Numbered from the stretch's first letter, positions 46,847 to 55,780 are shown. The stretch: DNA of 64,000 bases from Streptomyces sp. RPA4-2 (GCF_012273515.2 NZ_CP050975.2:6324001-6388000); one strand, 5' to 3'. Notes: generated by a model from the letters alone, not told the origin. Program-made: numbers and translations.

Positions 46847-47356
46847 TCAGGCGTCGGCGTCGGCGTCCGCGTCGGGCAGGGCGAGCCACTCCCGCCACGA
46901 CAGATCACGGCCGATGAACCGAGGCCGTTCGAAGGGCCAGTCCTCGGCGATCCACCGGGGCACCAGCGAGGCAAGCTCACGCTCCAGTCCGGTGCCGGCC
47001 CTGTCGTCCGTCACCCACCAGGAGATCTCGGCGTCGGCCCCGGCCTTCTCCGGCGGGTCGATGTAGACACACCCGGACTCGACGGTCCCGGTCCCGTCGA
47101 GCAGAACGTAGTTGAACGACTCATGGGCGGCGATCTCGGCCTCGTGCCGCTCCAGATCCCTCTGGTTCGCCTCGTACGTCATGGTCTCGGCGGGCCAGCC
47201 CCAGGCCTCCCCGAAGAGGGACCAGAGCCGCTCGCGCGAGCCCATGACCACGGGATAGTCCATGGCCGCGTCGGCACCCGTGATGGGCCTGAGGTGATGC
47301 CCCCCGGACAGTTCGACACGGAGGGGGTGCGCGAAGTCGGCAGGCAACCAGGTCAT
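46847..47356 (-). CDS. GNAT-fold N-acetyltransferase
   Basis: 169 residues. Features include an N-terminal LRPITGADAAMDYPVVMGSR stretch, the strand SGCVYIDPPEKAGADAEISWWVTD and the late EDWPFERPRFIGRDLSWREWL segment. The canonical acetyl-CoA loop (RxxGxG/A) is weakly conserved here (DRAGTGLERELASL), so catalysis is likely but not certain. The last residues are an Asp-Ala repeat. ATG 47356 gives a normal N-terminus. It is monocistronic, with a perfect 16-base palindrome about 75 bases upstream. The substrate is unknown. Confidence 0.75.
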   Translation of the reverse strand: MTWLPADFAHPLRVELSGGHHLRPITGADAAMDYPVVMGSRERLWSLFGEAWGWPAETMTYEANQRDLERHEAEIAAHESFNYVLLDGTGTVESGCVYIDPPEKAGADAEISWWVTDDRAGTGLERELASLVPRWIAEDWPFERPRFIGRDLSWREWLALPDADADADA

Positions 47357-47430
47357 GCCCGGAGGCTAGCCGCCGGACGACGGCCACCGCACCGGGATAT
47401 CGCCCGCCCTCGGCGGACGCCCGTCACGGG

Positions 47431-47446
47431 CCTGCACCGGTGCAGG
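47431..47446. promoter_or_regulatory. Perfect 16-base palindrome upstream of the GNAT gene
   Basis: CCTGCACCGGTGCAGG is self-complementary over its full length without a loop, as expected for an operator rather than a terminator. It lies between the GNAT start and the yceI terminator. The binding protein is unknown. Confidence 0.45.
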
Positions 47447-47473
47447 GGGTGACCTGTACGCGGACACGCCGGA

Positions 47474-47514
47474 GCGCCCGCCCTCCCGGTACGGGGGGAG
47501 TAGAGGACGGGCGC
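47474..47514 (-). terminator. Terminator after the YceI gene
   Basis: GCGCCCG (47474-47480) and CGGGCGC (47508-47514) pair, with inner CTCCC/GGGAG, 24 bases beyond the yceI stop on the minus strand. Confidence 0.5.
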
Positions 47515-47537
47515 GCTCAGGGTGCCGTGAGGGCGGG

Positions 47538-48149
47538 TCAGACGTTCTTGATCGCCGAAATGTCGAAGTTCAGCTTGATCTTGTCGGAGACGAGGACGCC
47601 ACCGGTCTCCAGGGCCGCGTTCCAGGTGAGGCCCCACTCGGAGCGCAGGATCTCGGCCTTGCCCTCGAAGCCGACGCGCTCGTTGCCGAACGGGTCCTTC
47701 GCCGAGCCGTTGAACTCCAGGTCGATGGTGAGCGGCTTCGTGGTGCCGAGGATCGACAGCTCACCGGTGATCCGGTAGTCGTCTCCGCCCAGGGCCTCCG
47801 CCTTGGTGGAGCGGAAGGTCATCGCCGGGAACTCGTCGGTCTTGAAGAAGTCCGAGCTCTTGAGGTGGGTGTCGCGGTCCGCGGAGCCCGTCTCGATGCT
47901 GTCCATCTTGACGTCGATCGTGGCGGTGGACCGGGACGGGTCGGCGCCGTCCAGGTGCAGCGCGCCCTCGAAGTCCTGGAAGGAGCCCTTGACGTTCGTG
48001 ACCATGGCGTGACGGGCGACGAAGCCGATCGTCGAGTGCGCCGGGTCGATCGTGTACTCGCCGGTGAGCGCCGCGAGGTCGGGGTTCACGGCGGCGGCTG
48101 CCGCGCCGGCGGTGGGGGTGTCGGTGGTCTTACGGCCGAAGATGCCCAT
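47538..48149 (-). CDS. YceI-family polyisoprenoid-binding protein
   Basis: 203 residues. The YceI lipocalin-like barrel begins at residue ~28 (GEYTIDPAHSTIGFVARHAMVTNVKGSF) and continues with DGADPSRSTATIDVKMDSIETG, RDTHLKSSDFFKTDEFPAMTF and LTIDLEFNGSAKDPFGN. The family binds isoprenoid lipids in an extended cavity. Unlike the E. coli protein, no signal peptide is seen; the first 27 residues are polar with an Ala run, so it is probably cytoplasmic. ATG 48149 follows AGGAG. Two MarR-like inverted repeats lie upstream; no MarR gene is in the window. Confidence 0.93.
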   Translation of the reverse strand: MGIFGRKTTDTPTAGAAAAAVNPDLAALTGEYTIDPAHSTIGFVARHAMVTNVKGSFQDFEGALHLDGADPSRSTATIDVKMDSIETGSADRDTHLKSSDFFKTDEFPAMTFRSTKAEALGGDDYRITGELSILGTTKPLTIDLEFNGSAKDPFGNERVGFEGKAEILRSEWGLTWNAALETGGVLVSDKIKLNFDISAIKNV

Positions 48150-48211
48150 GACGTGCTCCTAAGGGGGGACGGGGTCGCGGATCGGGGAAGCGGAACCGCG
48201 AGGATCATTTT

Positions 48212-48271
48212 GTTAAACATTCAACGAGGTGAACAGGACTGACGGTAGACCTATTCCATTCAACTTTCAAC
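48212..48271 (-). promoter_or_regulatory. Two MarR-like operator sites upstream of yceI
   Basis: GTTAAACATTCAAC (48212-48225) is a near-palindrome of the GTTnAA...TTnAAC type, and TTCAACTTTCAAC recurs at 48259-48271, so ATTCAAC occurs twice 40 bases apart. AT-rich sites of this shape are typical of MarR-family dimers. They sit 60-120 bases before yceI, where its promoter should be. Confidence 0.5.
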
Positions 48272-48771
48272 ATCATCCGCTGTGTGTTGCCGACGTTACT
48301 GTGCGTTCCGGCGAGGCGCTCCCCGTCGCGCACTCCCGGCCGGTCGAACCGGTGCGCATCACCGCTGGTGGGAGCTCTGTCGGCGGTTGTCGCCGGGGCA
48401 CGGGCGTGTCCACGGCGCGGGGGCGCTCCGTTAACCTTTTCGCGGAGGGGCCGCACCCAGGGGAGTCCCCGGGCGAGTGTCCGGGCCCGGCCGGTGCGGC
48501 AGGTGCGGCCGGGTGGGCGCGGCGGCCGAAGTGCGCGGCGCAGGCCGCCGTTCGAGGGGCCATGTCACTCTGGGGATGGTATGCCTCACCCATGAATGTG
48601 AGGTGACTCTCAGCTGACGGCTTTGTGTGACCTCTACAAGCCGCATGCCCCCTGAGCAGTCAGATCGCCTGCATCCGGTCGAGGTTCTGTTCAGGGGTAC
48701 CAGGAAAACAGGCTGGAGACTGTACGGAGTCGACGGCTCGCTTTTCTTGTTCGACTTCGTAAGGTCGCTAC
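48272..48771 (+). promoter_or_regulatory. Gene-free 500-base region with accB promoter
   Basis: I see no credible gene; the open frames here are GC-driven. GC content drops markedly after 48600. TAAGGT at 48760-48765 could be a -10 hexamer, which would place the transcript start on the accB ATG (leaderless), or its AAGG could instead serve as a ribosome site seven bases before ATG 48772. Confidence 0.35.
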
Positions 48772-50361
48772 ATGACCGTTTTGGACGAGGCCGCACCCTC
48801 AGGCGAACCCACGGACGCACGCGGGCGCGTGGCCGAACTGCACGCGATTCGTGCGGAGGCACTGCGCGGCCCCAGCGAGAAGGCGACCGAGGCCCAGCAC
48901 GCCAAGGGCAAGCTGACCGCCCGGGAGCGGATCGAGCTGCTCCTCGACCCCGGGTCCTTCCAGGAGGTCGAGCAGCTGCGCCGGCACCGGGCGACCGGGT
49001 TCGGCCTGGAGGCCAAGAAGCCGTACACGGACGGTGTGATCACCGGCTGGGGCACGGTGGAGGGCCGTACGGTCTTCGTCTACGCGCACGACTTCCGTAT
49101 CTTCGGCGGCGCGCTCGGCGAGGCCCACGCCACGAAGATCCACAAGATCATGGACATGGCCATCGCGGCCGGTGCGCCGCTGGTCTCCCTCAACGACGGT
49201 GCGGGCGCCCGGATCCAGGAGGGTGTCTCCGCGCTGGCCGGCTACGGCGGCATCTTCCAGCGCAACACCAAGGCCTCCGGTGTCATCCCGCAGATCTCCG
49301 TGATGCTCGGCCCGTGCGCGGGCGGCGCGGCCTACAGCCCGGCCCTGACGGACTTCGTGTTCATGGTCCGTGAGACCTCGCAGATGTTCATCACCGGCCC
49401 GGACGTGGTCAAGGCCGTCACCGGTGAGGAGATCAGCCAGAACGGGCTCGGCGGCGCCGACGTGCACGCCGAGACCAGCGGGGTCTGTCACTTCGCCTAC
49501 GACGACGAGGAGACCTGCATCGCGGAGGTCCGCTACCTCCTGTCGATGCTCCCGCAGAACAACCGCGAGAACCCCCCGCGTGTCGCCTCGGAGGACCCCG
49601 TGGACCGGCGCGGCGATGTCCTCCTCGACCTGGTGCCGGCCGACGGCAACCGGCCCTACGACATGACGAAGGTCATCGAGGAACTCGTCGACGACGGCGA
49701 CTACCTCGAGGTCCACGAGCGCTGGGCCCGCAACATCATCTGCGCGCTGGCCCGCCTGGACGGCCAGGTGGTGGGCATCGTCGCCAACCAGCCGCAGACC
49801 CTCGCCGGCGTCCTGGACATCGAGGCCTCGGAAAAAGCTGCGCGCTTTGTCCAGATGTGTGACGCTTTTAACGTTCCGATCATCACCCTCCTGGACGTTC
49901 CGGGGTTCCTGCCCGGTGTGGACCAGGAGCACGGTGGGATCATCCGGCACGGCGCGAAGCTCCTGTACGCGTACTGCAACGCGACGGTGCCGAGGATCTC
50001 GCTGATCCTGCGCAAGGCGTACGGCGGTGCCTACATCGTGATGGACAGCCAGTCCATCGGCGCGGACCTCACGTACGCGTGGCCCACGAACGAGATCGCC
50101 GTGATGGGCGCCGAGGGCGCCGCCAACGTCATCTTCCGCCGTCAGATCGCCGACGCCGCCGATCCTGAGGGCATGCGTGTGCGCATGGTCAAGGAGTACA
50201 AGGCCGAGCTCATGCACCCCTACTACGCCGCTGAGCGCGGTCTGGTCGACGACGTCATTGACCCCGCCGAGACCCGCGAGGTCCTCATCCGCTCGCTGGC
50301 GATGCTGCACACGAAGCACGCGGACCTGCCCTCCCGCAAGCACGGCAACCCCCCGCAGTAA
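48772..50361 (+). CDS. accB: Acyl-CoA carboxylase carboxyltransferase (beta) subunit
   Basis: 529 residues of the PccB/AccD5-type carboxyltransferase. It transfers the carboxyl group from biotin to acetyl- or propionyl-CoA, giving malonyl- or methylmalonyl-CoA for fatty acid and polyketide synthesis. Two crotonase-fold domains are evident, with CoA and biotin oxyanion regions GPCAGGAAYSPALTDF and RKAYGGAYIVMDSQSIGAD, and VPGFLPGVDQEHGGIIRHGAKLLYAY between them. The biotin-carrying alpha subunit is encoded elsewhere. It is followed 57 bases later by accE, the small epsilon subunit found only in actinobacterial complexes, matching the S. coelicolor accB-accE pair. Confidence 0.95.
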   Translation: MTVLDEAAPSGEPTDARGRVAELHAIRAEALRGPSEKATEAQHAKGKLTARERIELLLDPGSFQEVEQLRRHRATGFGLEAKKPYTDGVITGWGTVEGRTVFVYAHDFRIFGGALGEAHATKIHKIMDMAIAAGAPLVSLNDGAGARIQEGVSALAGYGGIFQRNTKASGVIPQISVMLGPCAGGAAYSPALTDFVFMVRETSQMFITGPDVVKAVTGEEISQNGLGGADVHAETSGVCHFAYDDEETCIAEVRYLLSMLPQNNRENPPRVASEDPVDRRGDVLLDLVPADGNRPYDMTKVIEELVDDGDYLEVHERWARNIICALARLDGQVVGIVANQPQTLAGVLDIEASEKAARFVQMCDAFNVPIITLLDVPGFLPGVDQEHGGIIRHGAKLLYAYCNATVPRISLILRKAYGGAYIVMDSQSIGADLTYAWPTNEIAVMGAEGAANVIFRRQIADAADPEGMRVRMVKEYKAELMHPYYAAERGLVDDVIDPAETREVLIRSLAMLHTKHADLPSRKHGNPPQ

Positions 50362-50418
50362 CCCTGCGGCTCCTCCGCGGCAGCGCCGCGGAAACCTCTC
50401 TCACGGAGACTGACACCT

Positions 50419-50613
50419 ATGAACGACCCCGAGATCCGCGTCGAGAAGGGCCACGCCGAGCCCGAGGAGGTCGCCGCCATCACGGCCATCCTCCTGGCCC
50501 GGGCCGCCGCCCAGCCGGACACCACCCCCACCCACCGAGGCCGTACGAAGGCCGGCTGGCGCCGTCTGGAGCGCGAGCCCGGCTTCCGTGCCCCGCACAG
50601 CTGGCACGGTTAG
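50419..50613 (+). CDS. accE: Acyl-CoA carboxylase epsilon subunit
   Basis: 64 residues with the expected shape: an acidic N-terminus (MNDPEIRVEKGHAEPEEVAAITAIL), a helix, and a basic aromatic tail (GRTKAGWRRLEREPGFRAPHSW). Epsilon subunits bind and activate the cognate carboxyltransferase in Streptomyces and mycobacteria. ATG 50419 follows CACGGAG. It is cotranscribed with accB and ended by a strong terminator. Confidence 0.92.
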   Translation: MNDPEIRVEKGHAEPEEVAAITAILLARAAAQPDTTPTHRGRTKAGWRRLEREPGFRAPHSWHG

Positions 50614-50636
50614 CCCGCGGCGCTTGTACGTGACGA

Positions 50637-50666
50637 GGGGCCCGCTCCGTATCCGGAGCGGGCCCC
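50637..50666 (+). terminator. Terminator after accE
   Basis: A perfect 13-bp stem (GGGGCCCGCTCCG/CGGAGCGGGCCCC) with a TATC loop, 23 bases after the accE stop. Confidence 0.85.
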
Positions 50667-50808
50667 TTCGCCGTGCCCGTGCCGGTGGAAAGTGTGGGCG
50701 GGGGAGGAAACGTGGCCGGGGCGGAGCGCCCGCCGGAGGGAAGCACCCTGGCCGGAAGTTCCGGCGGGGCGGAGGCGCCGGTGGACGGGAAGGGCGGGGA
50801 GAACGGCC

Positions 50809-50844
50809 GAGGGCGGCTTCTCCCCGCGGGGAGAAGCCGCCCTC
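50809..50844. terminator. Large palindrome at the end of conservon 2
   Basis: Perfect 17-bp arms (50809-50825 and 50828-50844) with only GC at the centre. It lies 25 bases beyond the cvnD stop on the minus strand and probably terminates that operon. The preceding ~140 bases hold no gene. Confidence 0.75.
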
Positions 50845-50869
50845 TGTTGGCGTCCGTCGCGCGGAGCGG

Positions 50870-51451
50870 CTACCGCAGGCGGGCCATGAGCGCGTGCTCG
50901 ACCAGGGTGATGAGCGCGCTCTTCGCGTCCGCGCGGTGCCGGGCGTCCGTCGTGATGATCGGAGCGTCCGGGCCGATCTGCAGCGCCTCGCGCACCTCGT
51001 CCGGGTTGTACGGCTGATTGCCGTCGAAGCCGTTGAGGGCGATGACGAAGGGGAGACCACTGTTCTCGAAGTAGTCGACCGCGGGGAAGCAGTCGGCGAG
51101 GCGGCGGGTGTCGACGAGGACGATCGCGCCGATGGCGCCGCGGACCAGGTCGTCCCACATGAACCAGAAGCGGTCCTGACCAGGGGTGCCGAAGAGGTAC
51201 AGGATCAGGTCCTGGTCCAGGGTGATGCGGCCGAAGTCCATGGCGACGGTGGTGGTCGTCTTGTCTCCGGTGTGCGTGAGGTCGTCGATGCCCGCGGATG
51301 CGGACGTCATGACGGCCTCGGTGCGCAGCGGGTTGATCTCCGAGACGGCGCCGACGAACGTGGTCTTGCCCACGCCGAAGCCGCCCGCCACCACGATCTT
51401 CGCGGACGTGGTGGAGCGGGAAGGCCCTCCGCTAGAGCTTGCGAAGTCCAC
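50870..51451 (-). CDS. cvnD2: Conservon small GTPase CvnD (cvn2-like)
   Basis: 193 residues of the Ras-like MglA-type conservon GTPases. The G motifs are clear: G1 VVAGGFGVGKTTFVGAVSE, switch/DFG VAMDFGRITLD, G3-like LFGTPGQDRFWFMWDDL and G4-like ALNGFDGNQPY. It is thought to receive GTP and interact with CvnB/CvnC beneath the membrane sensor CvnA, like a eukaryotic G-protein module. It overlaps cvnC by 20 bases. Its nucleotide sequence is almost identical to the copy at 56131-56706, much closer than other genes of the two conservons. Copy numbering follows S. coelicolor order from memory. Confidence 0.94.
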   Translation of the reverse strand: MDFASSSGGPSRSTTSAKIVVAGGFGVGKTTFVGAVSEINPLRTEAVMTSASAGIDDLTHTGDKTTTTVAMDFGRITLDQDLILYLFGTPGQDRFWFMWDDLVRGAIGAIVLVDTRRLADCFPAVDYFENSGLPFVIALNGFDGNQPYNPDEVREALQIGPDAPIITTDARHRADAKSALITLVEHALMARLR

Positions 51452-52022
51452 TGAGCACCCTTTCGAGCAATGTCACGGCTGGCTGGCCGCCGGCGCTCTC
51501 GTCGCCGCCCGGCTGATGAATGGCGACCAGGCCCGCCTCCGCCAAGTCGGCGACGAGAATCCTGGCCACGCCGAGAGGGATGGTCAGCAGGGCCGAGATC
51601 TCGGCCACCGACTTGATCTCCCGGCAGAGATTGCAGATCCGCTGATGCTCGGGCAACTGGCCCTGCATCTGGTGCGGTTGTGCGGTGGTGTGCACCAGCG
51701 CCTCGATGGCGAGCTGGTAACGGGGCCTGGTGCGGCCGCCCGTCATGGCGTACGGGCGCACCAGAGGGTTGTTCGACGAACCCGCGGGCGCCGCCTCCGG
51801 TGTGCGCCGTTGCGGCTGCACCGGCTGGATGCGCGGCGCCGGGGGCTGGTCGTACGGCGAGGGGCCGGGGCCCTGCGGCGTGTACGGCTGCTGGCGTCGG
51901 TGGCTTGGCGCGGAGGGGAAGTTGTAACGGTTCGGGTTCTGCGAACCATCGCCCTGGCCCTGCCCCTGTCCGGGGCCGTACGACCAGTTGCCCGAAGACG
52001 AACCGCCTGGGGGTGTTGCCAC
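51432..52022 (-). CDS. cvnC2: Conservon DUF742 protein CvnC (cvn2-like)
   Basis: 196 residues. The N-terminal ~85 are Pro/Gln/Tyr-rich and disordered (GPGQGQGQGDG; QQPYTPQGPG). The C-terminal DUF742 winged-helix-like domain begins NPLVRPYAMTGGRTRPRYQLAIEAL and contains PEHQRICNLCREIKSVAEISALL and VARILVADLAEAGLVAIHQPG. DUF742 partners the GTPase in conservons. The N-terminal extension is absent from the copy at 56687. The last 20 bases overlap cvnD, so translation is coupled. Confidence 0.93.
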   Translation of the reverse strand: MATPPGGSSSGNWSYGPGQGQGQGDGSQNPNRYNFPSAPSHRRQQPYTPQGPGPSPYDQPPAPRIQPVQPQRRTPEAAPAGSSNNPLVRPYAMTGGRTRPRYQLAIEALVHTTAQPHQMQGQLPEHQRICNLCREIKSVAEISALLTIPLGVARILVADLAEAGLVAIHQPGGDESAGGQPAVTLLERVLSGLRKL

Positions 52023-52116
52023 TTTCTCCTCCTCCGACTGTGCCGGGCACCCATCAGTGTGGGACCGCGTCCCGAAACCTTACGGCCCCGGGACGCCAAA
52101 ACGCACGGTCTGACTG

Positions 52117-52539
52117 TTAGTTGAGAAGGCTCCCTTGGAGCTCCGCTCGTAGATCCGGTGTCAGGACCGTACCCGCACGGTCCACCAGAAGGGCCATCTC
52201 GTACCCGATGAGACCGATGTCCGCTTCGGGATGTGCAAGGACCGCGAGCGATGAACCATCGGAAACGGACATGATGAAGAGGAATCCTCGCTCCATCTCC
52301 ACAACTGTCTGGTTCACGCTGCCGCCCTCGAAGATGCGGGACGCGCCCGCGGTCAGCGAGGTCAGACCGGACGCGACAGCCGCGAGCTGGTCGGCGCGGT
52401 CACGGGGAAAGCCTTCGGACATCGCCAGAAGGAGTCCGTCGGCGGAGACCACCACGGTGTGGGACACCCCGGGGGTGTTGTCCACGAAGTTGGTGATCAA
52501 CCAGTTCAGGTTCTGCGCCGCCTGGCTCATCGGGCTCAC
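52117..52539 (-). CDS. cvnB2: Conservon roadblock/LC7 protein CvnB (cvn2-like)
   Basis: 140 residues from GTG 52539, or 137 from ATG 52530. The roadblock domain reads NLNWLITNFVDNTPGVSHTVVVSADGLLLAMSEG, SGLTSLTAGASRIFEGG and VEMERGFLFIMSVSDGSSLAVLAHPE. Roadblock proteins act as GTPase regulators or scaffolds. GTG 52539 is one base after the cvnA stop and six bases after AGGAG, so I prefer it, although the ATG is the classic annotation. It sits between cvnA and cvnC. Confidence 0.93.
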   Translation of the reverse strand: MSPMSQAAQNLNWLITNFVDNTPGVSHTVVVSADGLLLAMSEGFPRDRADQLAAVASGLTSLTAGASRIFEGGSVNQTVVEMERGFLFIMSVSDGSSLAVLAHPEADIGLIGYEMALLVDRAGTVLTPDLRAELQGSLLN

Positions 52540-52540
52540 A

Positions 52541-55500
52541 CTAACGCTCCTGGTTGTAGGTGCTGTCAGAACCGAAGCCCTGACCGTTCGTGTCACTACT
52601 GGCATTGCGCCCCTGCTGCACGCCGCGGCGCAGGTTGCTGAGCCTGCCCCGGATGTCCTCGGGTGCCCGGGAGACCTGGGGGCCGCCCTGCGGGGTCGAT
52701 TCCGCGGTTCCCTCGACCAGGTTGGCCTTGGGGACCCGACGCGGCAGTCCGGACGAGGTGACCCCGCCCGCCTTGGGCTTCTTGAGCTGCTCGGCACGCT
52801 GCCAGCGGTCGTCGTTGTTCGAACGCCAGTCGTCGGTGCCGTTGCCCTCGCCGTTGCTCGCGGCGGCCGCGGGCGGTGTCTGGATCCCCTGGGCACCCGA
52901 GTCGGCAGGGCGCCGACCGTTCGCCCCGCTCGCGGCGGATCCGCGGCGCGGCAGCCCGGCGTCGGTCATCTGGTGAGCGGACGAGGGGGCGGGGCCCGGA
53001 CGGCCGAAGCCTACGCGGTCCTGCTCACCCGCGTCAGCGACCTGCGCGGATTCCCCCTTCGGAGCGTACCCGGACCGGACGTCGTTCTGGTACGCGTCCC
53101 GTTGCGGCCAGTCGTCCTGGTAGGACGGCTCCTCGAACGCGGAGAAGGTCTCCGGGGCGGCGCCGCGGGCCTCCACGGGCTCTTCCCGGGACCGCTCCGG
53201 GTACCCGGGTTCCGGGTAGCCGCCGTTCGTCGGGAAGTACGTCTCGTCGTACGTCGGCTGCTGCGGTGCCTCGTACGCCGACTGCTGGTCGTACGTCGCC
53301 GGCTGCTCCTCGTACGCGCTCTGTCCGTTGCCGTACGGGGGCTGTGCGCCCTCGAAGGACGGCTGAGCGCCGTCGTAGCCGGGCTGGGGCGCGTTGAAGT
53401 CCTCCGGGTACTGCCCGGCTTCCAGGGCGTCCGGCTGACCCGTCGTCTGGGCCTCCAGGGCCGCGCGGCGCTCCTCGCGGATCAGGGAGCGGCCGACCGG
53501 ATCCAACTCGCGGATGTCATCCGGGACTTCGGTGTAGCGGCTGTCGTCGAAGCCGAGCTCCGCGGCGGTGCGTGCCGACTCCACCTGGAAGGACTCCGCC
53601 TGGAAGTTCTGCTGCTCCGGGATGATCTGCGAGACGGTGAACTCGTCGCGCTGCACCTGCTGTTCGCCTCCACCACCGTGGGTGATCGCGTCGGGGAGCA
53701 TGACCAGCGAGGTCGTTCCCGCCTGCTCGCCCGAGGGACGCAGCTGGACGCGGATGCCGTGCCGGTCGGACAGCCGGCCGACCACGAACAGGCCCATGCG
53801 CTGGGAGATCGCGGCGTCCACGGTCGGCGGGTTGGCCAGTTTGTGGTTGATGTCCGCGAAGTCCTCGGCGGTGAGGCCGATGCCCTTGTCGTGGATCTCG
53901 ACCATGACGCGGCCGTCCGGGAGACGGGTCGCGGTGACGCGGACCTTGGTCTGCGGGGAGGAGAACGTGGTGGCGTTCTCCAGCAGCTCGGCGAGCAGGT
54001 GCACGAGGTCGGTCACGGCGCGGCCGTGGATCTCGGCCTCGGGGACGCCGGAGAGCTCGACGCGCTCGTACTGCTCCACCTCGGAGGAGGCGGCGCGCAG
54101 GACGTCCACGAGAGGCACCGGCTGGTCCCAGCGGCGGCCGGGCTCCTCGCCGGCGAGGACGAGGAGGTTCTCGCCGTTGCGGCGCATACGGGTCGCGAGG
54201 TGGTCCAGGCGGAAGAGGTTCTCCAGCTGGTCCGGGTCGGCCTCGTTGTTCTCCAGGTCGGTGATCAGGGTCAGCTGGCCCTCGATCAGCGACTGGTTGC
54301 GGCGCGACAGGTTGGTGAAGATCGCGTTGATGTTGCCTCGCAGGAGAGCCTGCTCGGCGGCGAGTCGGACGGCCTCGCGGTGGACCTGGTCGAAGGCGCG
54401 GGCGACCTCGCCGATCTCGTCCGTGGTGGTGATCGGGATGGGCTGGACGCGGGTGTCGACGCGGCCGGGATCGGTGCGCGAGAGCTGGTCGACCAGCATC
54501 GGCAGACGCTGTTCGGCGACGCTGAAGGCCGCGTTGCGCAGCTGGCGCATCGCGCGGCTCATCTGGCGGGCCACCATGCCGGCCAGGATGAACGCGAAGA
54601 GCAGGGCGAGCACGACGGCGCCACCGGTGATGAAGGCGTCGGTCTTGGCGTTGTCGGCGATGTCGGCGGCCTCGGCCACCGCCTTGTCGGCGAGGTCCGA
54701 CTCGATCTGCCGGTAGCCGTTGTACTTGGCGGTGTTCACCGCCCACCAGTTCTGCGGGGTGACGCCGCCCGCGGCCAGCTCGGCGCGGTCGGAGTCGAGC
54801 GGCGACTTCAGGCCGACGACCTGCGCGACCATGTCGGCCGGCGGGGGGACGTACTTCTCGCCCTGGGCCGCAGCGGCCGTCGCGGCCTGTGTGCCCTGGC
54901 TCTTGAGCTCGGCCGTGATCTGCTTCGTGATCGCGTCGAGCTTGGCGGCGTCGGACTGGGTGCCACCGCCGAGGTACTCCTCGACGGCGATGCGCTCCAG
55001 GTAGGCGTACGAGGAGAGGGCGGTGCGCTGGGTGGTGAGAGCGCTCAGGCCCGGGCCCGGCTTGACCAGGAGGTGCATGCCGATGGACCGCTCGAGGGAC
55101 AGCGCGGCCTTGGAGAGCGAGATCGCGTAGACCGTACGGCCGTAGCTGGTGATGTTTCCGGTACCCAGGCCGAGCTCGTTGGCGAACTCCATCAGCGGGT
55201 GCTGGATCTGGAGGTAGCCCTCTTCGGTGTCCACGTTCTTGGTCTTGTAGGCGACCTTGCGCAGGTTGCCGAGACCGGGCTCCACCTTGCGGAAGATGGC
55301 GAGCCGGCGCTCCAGGCCCGGCGTCCTCGGCATGTTCTGGGCCGCCCGGTCGAACGCGGCCGCGGCCTGGTCCGTGTCCTTGTAGGCCTTGACGACCGTG
55401 GGGTCGGCGGCGCCCTTGCCGTTCTTGTTCTCCAGCAGCGGCTGGGCGGTGACGTCACGCTCGACGAAGAGCTTGTCGCCGTAGGCCAGCGCGGCCTGTA

Positions 55501-55780
55501 CCAGACGGGCCGTCTTCTCCGCGTCCTGGGCCTGTTGCCAGGTGTTGATCGAACTCTTCACCTGGAAGCCGCCCATGACCAGGCCGACGACCACGGGTAT
55601 GAGCAGGATCGCGTTCAGCCTGGTGGGTACACGCCAGTTGCGGGGGGACAGACGACCGCCGCTCGGCGCGGGCGCCGGCACGGGCTCCGGAACAGGCACC
55701 TGTGCGGGCGCCGCTCCGCGCGGCGGCGGGGTGAAGTTGCCCCGTGCCGACGGCTCGGGACCGTTCTTGCTTCGCCTCAC
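52541..55780 (-). CDS. cvnA2: Conservon membrane sensor with histidine-kinase-like ATPase domain, CvnA (cvn2-like)
   Basis: 1079 residues from GTG 55780. After a Pro-rich start comes a first membrane helix (LNAILLIPVVVGLVMGGFQV), a ~320-residue extracytoplasmic nitrate-sensor-like helical domain, and a second helix (ITGGAVVLALLFAFILAGMVARQM). A HAMP region follows, then a coiled dimerisation segment (LLRGNINAIFTNLSRRNQSLIEGQLTLI) and an HATPase_c domain (LLAELLENATTFSSP; VEIHDKGIGL). The His phosphorylation box of ordinary kinases is not evident. The last ~330 residues are low-complexity Gln/Tyr/Pro. It heads the operon cvnA-B-C-D. Confidence 0.94.
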   Translation of the reverse strand: MRRSKNGPEPSARGNFTPPPRGAAPAQVPVPEPVPAPAPSGGRLSPRNWRVPTRLNAILLIPVVVGLVMGGFQVKSSINTWQQAQDAEKTARLVQAALAYGDKLFVERDVTAQPLLENKNGKGAADPTVVKAYKDTDQAAAAFDRAAQNMPRTPGLERRLAIFRKVEPGLGNLRKVAYKTKNVDTEEGYLQIQHPLMEFANELGLGTGNITSYGRTVYAISLSKAALSLERSIGMHLLVKPGPGLSALTTQRTALSSYAYLERIAVEEYLGGGTQSDAAKLDAITKQITAELKSQGTQAATAAAAQGEKYVPPPADMVAQVVGLKSPLDSDRAELAAGGVTPQNWWAVNTAKYNGYRQIESDLADKAVAEAADIADNAKTDAFITGGAVVLALLFAFILAGMVARQMSRAMRQLRNAAFSVAEQRLPMLVDQLSRTDPGRVDTRVQPIPITTTDEIGEVARAFDQVHREAVRLAAEQALLRGNINAIFTNLSRRNQSLIEGQLTLITDLENNEADPDQLENLFRLDHLATRMRRNGENLLVLAGEEPGRRWDQPVPLVDVLRAASSEVEQYERVELSGVPEAEIHGRAVTDLVHLLAELLENATTFSSPQTKVRVTATRLPDGRVMVEIHDKGIGLTAEDFADINHKLANPPTVDAAISQRMGLFVVGRLSDRHGIRVQLRPSGEQAGTTSLVMLPDAITHGGGGEQQVQRDEFTVSQIIPEQQNFQAESFQVESARTAAELGFDDSRYTEVPDDIRELDPVGRSLIREERRAALEAQTTGQPDALEAGQYPEDFNAPQPGYDGAQPSFEGAQPPYGNGQSAYEEQPATYDQQSAYEAPQQPTYDETYFPTNGGYPEPGYPERSREEPVEARGAAPETFSAFEEPSYQDDWPQRDAYQNDVRSGYAPKGESAQVADAGEQDRVGFGRPGPAPSSAHQMTDAGLPRRGSAASGANGRRPADSGAQGIQTPPAAAASNGEGNGTDDWRSNNDDRWQRAEQLKKPKAGGVTSSGLPRRVPKANLVEGTAESTPQGGPQVSRAPEDIRGRLSNLRRGVQQGRNASSDTNGQGFGSDSTYNQER

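Noticed and set aside
48229-48606. Open frames of 100-140 codons in the yceI-accB spacer
   Set aside because: Several overlapping frames on both strands, no ribosome sites and no family resemblance; treated as non-coding.
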